Part shown: piece after piece, positions 40,041 through 48,974 of the stretch
How positions within the stretch are numbered: the stretch's first letter is position 1
How the letters are laid out: each line of letters begins with the position of its first letter
Assembly (NCBI GenBank): GCA_021234155.1
Contig: JAJEKV010000010.1
Span: 6,420,871 to 6,484,870, forward strand
Direction of reading: 5' to 3'
DNA: 64,000 nucleotides
Source of the DNA: Isoetes taiwanensis
Lineage: Eukaryota; Streptophyta; Lycopodiopsida; Isoetales; Isoetaceae
Translations under genes and position numbers: made by a program
The notes under the pieces: generated by a model
What the model was told of the DNA's origin: nothing
The model's input: the letters and a program-made list of their open reading frames with translations, nothing else
Databases searched by the model: none

Positions 40041-40045
40041 CTTAT

Positions 40046-41040
40046 ATCCAAGATTGAAAAGCAAAACTTTGCATCTTGATGATTCATTGTATAAGGCCTA
40101 CCTTGGCAGCCCTTGCTAGTACCTGCATTGAAAATATATGTCTGTGATAAAGAGCTAACAGTCCCTGCACAAAAGATTAAACAAATATTGCAGGCCAAGT
40201 TGAGGCAAAAATGAAGTTACTAGTGAAGAACACATATAATTGCAAGCCTTGGCCTATCACAGATAAAAAAATTATAAATTATGCTTGGAAAAGCTTTCTG
40301 AAAAATAGCAGCAGTGATGCACCCTAGTGAATGAGGAGTTGAAGAAAGTTTATGGTGATGAAGATTATCATCCTCCATTAGTGTAATGCCCGAGATATTA
40401 TGACATTTATTTAAGCCTGTGAAGGAGGCCTACACTTTTTTATGTACAATCATTATCTTATATGAAATTAACAATGTTTATGCTTTATTATCGAATTGTT
40501 TGTAATGCTGAATTGCAAGGTAGTCATGTGCTTGTGTGATTGTTTGCACTAATAGTAAGTCACATGAGCCCTATTGTTATTAAGCGCTTATTGTTATTCC
40601 ATTATGACAAACATACATTTTTAAACATTATTTCAATTCTTATCTCAATACGTGTATCCATGCATATCACTCTTATGCATGTAAAATGAATGTGTTACGT
40701 ACTTAGATGTTGAAAAAAACAAATCACTTGCAAAACACTAAATCAATTTGATTAGGTGTCAAAGAATTACAAGGTTATTGGGAGACTGGCCATGATTTGT
40801 TCATGGATCTTCTGTGGAAGCTTGTACATGTCTGTGCCTTCTATTTTTTCCATATCAATTTTAGGATATCATACCACGTGGCTTTGCACAGAGGCTTCGA
40901 GTTGTTTAGTAAGCAATATGTACTTGCAATTCCCCAAGAATTAATAATGCTGTCCACTTAAGGTAACATCATTGACTCCAAATTTTTGACGCCATCCATC
41001 TTTACATGGATCTTCAAATGTGCATTTAGATTATGTGCGC
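40046..41040. other. Unassigned flank continuing the sequence interrupted by copia-2
   Basis: The first 65 bases extend an open frame from 28,999-29,048 across the removed element. A plus-strand frame at 40,756-40,944 is open but hydrophobic and unrecognised. No domain was identified. Confidence 0.35.
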
Positions 41041-41829
41041 TTGAAGATATAGAAGTCCATACCCTATGAATTGTCTATTTCAGGATTCACTGCAAAATTA
41101 ACACCTACCTCAACTAAATTACTAATCCATTCATTAGTCTGTTTACGAGTCTCCTTTCTCTTCTCAACTCCTGGTTTTAAGCCAGTGACATCCCACTTTT
41201 CCAATCTACCTATATTGATGTAGGAGTCTCAATTTTGATCCATGCAAAACAAGCAAAAACATGAGATGCATCTATAAGCAAGCCTGTTTGGTCTACTCCT
41301 GCTGGCAAGTCTGATATAATGAATCTTCATTGTGCTCTTAAGTGTCTCAAATTCATATTCCTTCATGTTTGCCACACGTTCAACTTCTCAAAAATATCTT
41401 TTGATTTCATTTGTTCCATCAATTGGTATACTGTTGAAATATGTACGCAGAAATTTTACAATATCTTTAGCATATTTTAGTTGTGCGCCATTGGGTATGA
41501 GCTATTCTTTGCTTAGCAGCTTGTTGATAACAACACCTGCACCATCATGTTCACCTTTACCATGAGCAGTGGCAAGTAGTTCCACACTACTTTCTTGTCA
41601 ATCATTGTTTAATACCTGCCTAAGAAAAAAAAGGTTTTGCTGACCTGAATTATGATGAGCAGCCATCATTCCATCCCAATCTTATACTCTATTTCCTATC
41701 CCTTAAGCCATGCAGCATGCTTTTGTAGGCAGTGCTCCACAAATCACTTTATTATCAGAAATGTAAAAATGAGTCTCTTTTATAATCTTCCTACTATTGT
41801 TGCGTCATTTTTTATCTGCTCCAATCTTG

Positions 41830-41855
41830 TTTTTTTTTTTTTTTTTTTTTTTTTT
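41830..41855. repeat. Poly(T) run, 26 bases
   Basis: An uninterrupted T run inside the transposase-like relic. It could be the reversed poly(A) tail of a short insertion or slippage. Confidence 0.9.
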
Positions 41856-42289
41856 GGACAGTCTTCCTCTGTCTGCATAGGAACATAATATCAGCACTCT
41901 CTCATGTCCATATGTTATATGAACAAGTATAAAAACTTGGTCTGTCTTCTAGTACATTGACTGGGGCTTATTCTGGACCTTTATGCTACAATTTTCATTG
42001 ACAGATGCAATTGTATCTTCTAGAAATGATGACACACACTGTTTAAATTGATTGGTCTGCCAATGTACTATGTAATTCTGTGGAATAATCTGATATTACC
42101 TTCACATCCTCTTAAAACTCTCTGGAACTTCTCTCTTTCTATAATAATCGTAAGATAGATTTGTTCCTCAAAGCCTTTCTTAAATCTCTGAACTTTTTGT
42201 CTTGGTCCACATGTTGCTTTTCAAATCCTCACCTTTATTGCGGACCACTTGTCTCCATAAATCACTTGTGCACTGGAACTAGGCACCAT

Positions 42290-44720
42290 GTGTCAGATGA
42301 AAATACTCAATGGAGTGATGTCGTTCAGACATTCTGGGAAATTCACATACTATAATCATGCAGGTGCCAGTACCATAGATTATCTTATTGCAAGAAATAA
42401 GGATCTGATTACAGAATTTTTTGTCGGAGATAAACCGCATGAATCGGATCATGCACCATTGCATATGGTACTAAGAATTCAGGGATGCAAATGCAAAGCT
42501 TTCATCCCAAGTTGAAAGTACGTTATGAGCATAACCTTGCATATAAAAAATTAGTGGAAGAACTCCTTATACAAGCGAACTGGTCAGGGATATTAGAAGA
42601 AGATGCACAGAAATTTAAATGCTTGTTGTTTGAGGCAGCTAAAAAAGTATTTGGTCTATCTAAAAAAAGGATGCAAGGTAAACCATGCAACTCATGGTAG
42701 GATTCAGAATGCCAGGAGGCAAGGAGCAGACTGCAAAAGAATTGAATATGCAAACCTAAATGGTATAAGCAACTGATCAGACAGAAAAAGCGTGAGTATT
42801 ATGCACAACAGCAAATAAAGTTATCTGAGCAATTTATGAAAAATCCAAAAAGCTTTTGGAACACGCTAAAAGGTAAACCTGAACAGGCTGCACAGAAGCA
42901 TTGGCTAAACTGGTCAAAGATATTTATGAGAAGAATGGCACTGATGGCATGCCAAAAATAGTTGATGGCTCAGAAATCTTCACTGAAACAGACGTCATGG
43001 AGTGTTTATCTAGAACCTCCAATAATAAAGCTCATGATGCAGATGGTCTTTGTGTAGAGCTGCCCAAATGGGGAGGGGATGAAACTGTTTCTGTCCTGAC
43101 AGATTTGTTGAACAAAGCCATCATGCAAGAAATGCCAGAACATGGCAAATTAACCGTGTACACCCAATTCACAAAGGCGGTAACAAAAAAGTAGCAAGTA
43201 ATTACAGAACAATTCTAATTGGTAGTATCTTTGCAAAAATCATAGGCAGTCTACTGGAAAAGAAACTAAGCTGATGGGCAGAGCTGCAGATGTGCGCTCT
43301 AAATGCCAAGCAGGCTTCAGAAGTAATCATAATACTTTGGATCATGTGTTGACTCTCAGAACTCTGATTGAAAAAGCCAAAGCTCCAAATGCATCCCTGT
43401 ATGTGGCGTTCATAGATTTTACAAAAGCGTTTGATACTGTACCTCGCAAAGAGCTTAGCGATAGAATGATCCAGATTGGTGTCCCCAGGATATAAGGGCA
43501 GCAGTCTCGCGACTGTATGAGGAAGTGTTGATCAAGGTCTCATAGAATTTGGACACAAAAATCAAGAGTACAATTGGGGTATGCCAAGGCTGCCCATTAT
43601 CTCCGATTCTATTCGGAATTTTCATAGATGAGCTAGACAATTGGTTAAGAGACAGATCTCTAGTAGGCATGAAGCTAGGCATATATATCATTTAGTTACT
43701 TCTTTATGCGGACGATGTAATATTGCTGGCAAGTAAAAGCAAAGTATTGCAAGATCATCTCTACAGCTTGGAGGCCTTCTGTGAAACAAAGAAGATGGCT
43801 GTAAACCTGACTAAATCTAAAATTATGTTATTTGGCACAAGAGACAGACCGGAATTCACATATAAAAGACATGCTTTGGAGATTGTGGACAGCTATAAAT
43901 ATCTGGGGATAGATATAGCATCCAATTACAGCTGGAAAAACTGTGTGAACAGAAGGGTATCACAGGAGGTAAGGCCGCCCTGTATAGCATGCTGGCGAAA
44001 TGTAGCAGGGCGAGGGCATCACTCACAGATTGGGGATTAAAAAGAATTCTGTTCAAGATGCTAATCCAAACAGTTCTGCTATACGGCGTTCCAATTTGGG
44101 GACCCAGAATCTCTACCCAAACATGAAACCAAATAGAAACAGTTCAATTTTTTTTTATAAAGGTGGAGCTTGGAATCCGATCCCAAATCCCTTATGCAAT
44201 AATGCTGGCAGAAGTGGGCATGTTCTCGCTTGAGCTTGAAGGGCTCTTTCAAGCTAACAATTTCTACAATCGAATTAGAGAGCAGGACACCAGCCGCCTA
44301 TCTGATCTTGCCTTCATAGAATCTGAAGGATGGAAAAAGGACCTAATGCAATAGGCAAACAAATGGGGGGTAAACAGTCTGAATTGGCCAACAGAGAAGC
44401 AAGAAGCAAGAGATTTGTTAGAAAAGCTAGCAGTGGATCACATTTGGTCTGAACCAGGGAAAAGAATGATACATTATCAGACCAACGTGAACCACCTAGA
44501 TATCTATGAATGCCAACGGTTTTGAAAAGCATGCCTACCAAAAGTGTATAAGCAGCTGATAGCAAGATACAGAACAAGGTCTCATAAATTGGAAGTAGAT
44601 ACAGGAAGCCACCAATGTTATTGGGATCATATATAAGGGCAGTGGATGCACACCGTTCCTTAATACTAAAGTTGTAAAGCTGAGTTTCATGTGCTCCATG
44701 GTCTCTCAAGGCCCAAGTGA
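42290..44720 (+). mobile_element. 5'-truncated LINE with endonuclease and reverse transcriptase remains
   Basis: On the plus strand the end of an AP-type endonuclease (FTYYNHAGASTIDYLI, SDHAPLHM) at 42,340-42,470 is followed by a linker. Reverse transcriptase motifs come next: KAHDADGL near 43,030, CQAGFRSNHNTLDH and VAFIDFTKAFDTVPRKE at 43,310-43,450, CQGCPLSPILFGIF near 43,580, and LLYADDVILLAS at 43,700-43,735, followed by LNLTKSK-like residues. The C-terminal RYRTRSHKLEVDTGS near 44,560 matches the RTGSHRLRIETGRW end seen at 24,790. Stops, for example just before YADD, and frameshifts show it is dead. Exact ends are uncertain by tens of bases. Confidence 0.88.
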
Positions 44721-45570
44721 GCAATAGACATAAAGTAAAAAATTAAATTATTTGCTCCTTGGCTACACATTCTGGGCCAGGGCCACAATGGCAGTTCCAA
44801 TTTTCATGAACTCAACCTGAGTTTCTCATGCTGACCCCTGCATGTGTATTCAAACTTCAAGTGGTAGACGCAACAACATGTATATCTTTCGCACATCCTC
44901 CTTACAAAAATGGGTTTCAACCTCTCAAAACTCTGCAATGTAATTTTGATACTAAGATTCTCCTCTCTGAACCTGAGGTAGGATTGCAACTACAGGGAAT
45001 TTGTGTGAATGCCAAATAATTCAAGAATACTTACTTGGCTAACTTCAAGTAGGTGAACTGGGTATTCCATCTTTATCTTGTCTCTGATATATACTTCCTC
45101 GCGTCTTTCTTGTATGGATATACTCTTGTATTCTCTGTCCAAAACTTGATAATAGTTTCTCTATTATAATCTAACATGCTATCCATCCGCTTCGTCCTCC
45201 AGAACATTGATCAAGTCCTTCCCCTTTGTTAGCTTCCATCCTTTTTTGAAAAGCATTTGAAATTATTTTTCTAGGGATTCTGAGCAATCTGGCCACTTTT
45301 GTTCAGTTCATAGGCTTGGTACCATTTGTACCTATTGCTGCCATTACCGGGGTGGACTTTCTTGCACGAAGCATGTCATGATTCTTCTCATACTTATGTT
45401 CTTGCATTATTTCCTTCAAATTCTTCACCATTTGCTCGGCCACAGTAACCTGATTAGATTTCTATAATAGAAGCATTTGGTAAGTCCCTTGCCCTCTAAA
45501 GAAGACTGTCAAAATCAATATTTGTCACTGTTATGAACACTTGTTGTAATTTGGTTCCAAAAATTAGAAA

Positions 45571-45737
45571 GAATAGAATAGAATAGAATAGTTTTTTAAC
45601 GTCGACGGAGACCAATAGGTCAGGGGACCCATACAATGGACTAGTACAATCATTACTACTAGGATTAAAAAACCCCTGCCTCGAAAGGTTTTCAAGGGAA
45701 AAACCTTTGCAGTAATGATGATACTAGACAAGCGGAG
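45571..45737 (-). mobile_element. LINE 3' tail, reversed and 5'-truncated
   Basis: AGAAT repeats at 45,571-45,590 and the following 145 bases are the reverse complement of the tail at 25,085-25,250, with few differences (for example GTCGACGG against GTCCACGG). It contains no coding part. Confidence 0.9.
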
Positions 45738-46604
45738 AAAAACAAAACTGCAAAAAATGATCATGTGTGATAACCTACTATATGCAAGTCAACTTGACCA
45801 AGACCAAGGTTTTAGTAGTTTCCACCTCTCATGGGAGCCTAGGTCACCCCAATTCTCCTACCAAAATCAATTAGTGGAGGTGGTGCAAACAGACAAGTGC
45901 ATAGTCTACTGGCGATGGAGAGAACCAACTCCGTTTACCGATTCAAAAATTGTTGAAAAGTATGTAGGTAAGTACATAAACTACTTTAGTACTTAGTTGA
46001 CTAGGGACATCCCAAAGATTTTTCAAGATACAAGGGCTATTTTAATAAAATACATAAAACATAGAGGCACTTGGTGATTTTCCCATATCGGCAAAAATGG
46101 GACGCAATAGTGTGGCCTTGCTCCTTGCAATGGTACAAAAACCTACCATGATTGACTAGACAACTGGATAGACAACTGGATATGGTATTAAATCTGCTAC
46201 ATTTAAATTGATTAGCAATGACCTGCTCTTTGGCCAGACAAAATAGGATAAAAAACTTGTAAAACGCTTTCATTTGCTCGAAAGTTCGGAAGGAACTTTT
46301 ACATCAAACATGGAACGATTATTGGATGACTATGGAACGATTATTTGGATGACTATGCTTAGGCTTCAGACATGATGGAATTTTGTTTGCAATATGGGAA
46401 GAATGGCTGAAAATCTTTTGATTTATGTGCTCCACATGTTGCAGGTATGCTGAGGTATTTGTTGTAATATGAAGCGCGCCAGGTGACATAGCAGATGTAA
46501 AGCCTTTTGTAGTTGTTGATGGTGAAGTGTGGCAGTATATGTTTACATGCACCTTGTGGTGCACGAGAATTAGATAAAGGAGGAGAAAAAAAAGCAAAAG
46601 GCAT
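45738..46604. other. Unassigned sequence upstream of the MULE-like insertion
   Basis: A plus-strand frame at 45,754-45,996 is open (ends VGKYINYFST) but unrecognised. The rest shows no gene. Its right end is the original upstream flank of the galactokinase promoter before the MULE-like insertion. Confidence 0.35.
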
Positions 46605-46756
46605 GGATGGAGGGGAACAAAATATTTCTACCCCGGTTATTGTGATTCCATCGCAAAAAATTCCATCCCGTGGAATCACCAGGCCGGAGACCCCGTTATC
46701 TGTACCAGAGCCCCCGTTATCCGTACCTGACAGGGTCGCTTTCAGGTCATTTATAC

Positions 46757-47158
46757 CTTCCGGCGGAATCACAACTTTGCTATTCCGCCAGATAGAATCA
46801 CCAATTTACGATTCTTCGAGATGGAATCACCGCTGATGTATTCCACCAGACGGAATCACAACCGTATTATTTATTCCGCGAGACGGAATCACAATCGTGT
46901 TATTCCGCTAGACGGAATCACAACCATGCTATTCCGCCAGATGGAATCACGAATGTCTGATTCCGTGAGATGGAATCACCACTTACGTATCCCGCCAGAC
47001 AGAATCACAACATTGCTATTCCGCCAGATGGAATCACAACCATGCGATTCTGCCCGGTGGAATCACAACCATGCGATTCTGCCCGGTGGAATCACTCCTG
47101 CGTGATTCCACCAGATGGAATCACTCCTCCGTGATTCCACAAGATGGAATCACTCCTC
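46757..47158. repeat. Array of about 14 short hairpin repeats near the left end of the MULE-like element
   Basis: Units about 26-30 bp apart each read like ATTCCGCCAGATGGAATCAC: ATTCC and GGAAT arms around a 5-7 base loop. Two units are identical (ATTCTGCCCGGTGGAATCAC). Arm substitutions are often compensated on the other arm or restricted to the loop. Three further units lie at the other end (48,566-48,650). Such subterminal repeats are typically transposase-binding sites; that role here is inference. Confidence 0.85.
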
Positions 47159-47270
47159 CGTTAAGCGAGCTTTAAGCGAAGCCTATGTTTACTTGAAGAT
47201 CATGAATGAAATTAACACTGAACCAAGCTAGGCTACTTCATTTTGTGTGTGCATGTCCATTATTATGCCC

Positions 47271-47349
47271 TGCCAGAACATTTCTGGTTGGGGATTTGAA
47301 CCCCTTGCACTGCCCAGAACATTTCTGGTTGGGGATTTGAACCCCTTGC
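47271..47349 (-). repeat. Twofold 39-bp repeat with a tRNA T-arm-like B box (SINE-like)
   Basis: Two copies of a block (47,271-47,309 and 47,311-47,349). On the minus strand each reads GGGGTTCAAATCCCC, which fits a tRNA T arm and an RNA polymerase III B box. No convincing A box at the right distance was found, so a full SINE or tRNA is not claimed. Confidence 0.45.
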
Positions 47350-47498
47350 CATTATAGGCAATGCCATGGGCTGCTTCAAACAAGAACAAGAAACAACAAA
47401 CATGCCTGTTTTTAAAGCAAGAACAAAAAACGTGCCAAAAAAGGAATAGAAACCCATTTCTCTAGATTCAACACAAACAGAACTTCAAACACGGATTT

Positions 47499-47934
47499 GT
47501 GCAGTATGAACCAGTAGCTGAGGAATTAACAGCAAAAGCATGGAAAACAATGCTGCAGGTGCCAATACTTTCTCAAGCAATTCATGTGATAGCACCTCCT
47601 ACTCTGTATGGCATGGAAAGGATGAATGACTTGATTGCAGCTTTTAAACAGCACAGTTTTCCGCTGGCCTCCTATATGCCCATGATGCCTGTGCAGAAGC
47701 TTGAGAGTCTTGTTTCTGCCCATCAGGCCTGATGCCTATGCTGCAAGCGATCTTTTTTCCCTTACAAACTTGAGGGAATCTCCCCTGTTGACTTCGATGC
47801 CATCCCACTACACATACCAAAACCTTAGCTTCAATGATACGCTGGAGAAACACATCGCCATAGCTGCGCTTCAACTTGAAGATTCGGAGCCTCTCATACT
47901 CATAACAGAAAAATCTTCAACAGAAATATCTTGA
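47499..47934 (+). other. Coding-like frames inside the MULE-like element, possibly captured host exons
   Basis: The frame at 47,499-47,732 reads EELTAKAWKTMLQVPILSQ and then PPTLYGMERMNDLIAAFKQ. A second frame at 47,701-47,934 overlaps it in another phase and includes HYTYQNLSFNDTLEKHIAI. No known family was recognised. Their presence in a non-autonomous element suggests a Pack-MULE, but this is inference. Confidence 0.35.
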
Positions 47935-48841
47935 AGAAGAAGAGAAGGAAGAACGCCACCTCTTTTCGGCCATATCTATACTGCCGGATCTGCACAAGAA
48001 AATAACGAGAACAAGAAAAAAGAAAGATCCCCTGAAACCGGAACAGAACCAAAAGCTACCGGAACAGAACCAAAAGCTTAAAAAACCTGCATAAACCCTG
48101 CTGAAGCCATGCCGGATTTGCAGAACCCGCCCTTTTTGCCGGATTAATGCAGAATATGGGCTATGGCCGAATAGGGGCTATGCCAAAGATGCTGAGCTAT
48201 GCCAAAGATGCTGAAGAATGCCGAAGATGCTGATGCTGCTGCCGAAATGAGCTGCCGAAATGCTGAAGAATGTTGAAGATGCATGGAATAATAGGAGTTC
48301 AGTGCCGTCCTACAGCAGAACAGCGACACAGAAAGAAAGACAACAGAACAAAAAACTTTTCGTTGGCTTAAAAAAACCTGCATAAACCCTGCTGAAACCA
48401 TGCCGGATTTGCGTCAACAAGAACAAGAAAAGAAGAAAGATAGCCATCGCCTGTTCAATCGCCATCGCCGGAGCAAGCGGCCATAGCCGGCACTAGCTGA
48501 AACACTCCCACAACAATAAAGAATAGAACGTAAAAAATTTGAATTTTTACTGGAATATTCTAGATGGTGATTCCGTCACATGGAATAACACATCGGTGAT
48601 TCCGTCCCGCGGTATTTGACAGACGTGATTCCGTCGGAAGGTATAAAATGGACGGCCAAGATGGACCCTACAGACGGATGGCTGGGATCCATCAGAAGGT
48701 ACACCTGACGTTGTCAGGTACGAATAACGGGGCCTCCAGAACGGATCCCGTTCCCGGAGGGTCTGTGATTCCGTGGGAGGGAATATCTTGCGATGGAATC
48801 ACAATAACCGGGGTAAAAATATTTTCACGCGGATGGAGGGG

Positions 48842-48849
48842 TATATATT
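48842..48849 (+). promoter_or_regulatory. Probable TATA box of the galactokinase gene
   Basis: TATATATT lies 126 bp upstream of the start codon and directly abuts the right target duplication of the MULE-like element. A TTGAC core is seen just after it. The insertion therefore separates the core promoter from former upstream sequence, which now lies beyond 46,604. Confidence 0.5.
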
Positions 48850-48974
48850 TGTTGACGTATTTCAGTTTAGGATAGAGATGTCCCATTTTTAGGCCCGTGT
48901 CCCCTATTTTAAGGGTCCACCTAACTAGTTCAAACATAAACTGAGCTGTTGCTCCTTTAGTTCAGTCAGATACG

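Larger units (their letters stand above)
41041..45480 (-). pseudogene. Transposase-like pseudogene (HGKG..DGAG type), split by a LINE
   Basis: Minus-strand coding remnants appear in two blocks either side of a plus-strand LINE. Block one (45,480-44,800) reads EQMVKNLKEIMQEHKYEK, TRVYPYKKDARKYI, SFERLKPIFVRR and TCCCVYHLKFEY. Block two (about 42,100-41,041) reads HWQTNQFKQCVSSFLED, GWNDGCSS, ATAHGKGEHDGAGVVINK, VANMKEYEFETLKSTM and KWDVTGLKPGVEKRKE. I recall this motif set (LKP.FV, C.CxYH, W.DGC..QF, HGKG..DG) from uncharacterised transposase-like proteins in invertebrates and some plants; the family name is not certain. Stops and frameshifts are frequent, so it is a relic. Confidence 0.6.
46616..48830. 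mobile_element. MULE-like DNA element, 2,215 bp, with inverted ends and 11-bp target duplication
   Basis: The left end (AATATTT.TACCCCGGTTAT from about 46,621) and the reverse complement of the right end share about 130 bp, with a highly conserved core (GGTTATTGTGATTCCATCGC). The direct repeat GGATGGAGGGG at 46,605-46,615 and 48,831-48,841 lies immediately outside. Duplications of 9-11 bp are typical of Mutator-like elements. No transposase is encoded, so it is non-autonomous. The inner part contains open frames and a SINE-like piece that may be captured. Class assignment rests on the duplication length and long inverted ends and is inference. Confidence 0.72.

Noticed and set aside
46757-47158. 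CRISPR-like array of regularly spaced repeats
   Set aside because: Repeats are short, degenerate and palindromic, spacers are similar to each other, and the setting is a plant DNA element.
47271-47349. tRNA gene
   Set aside because: Only the T-arm-like part is present. There is no acceptor stem, D arm or anticodon arm.
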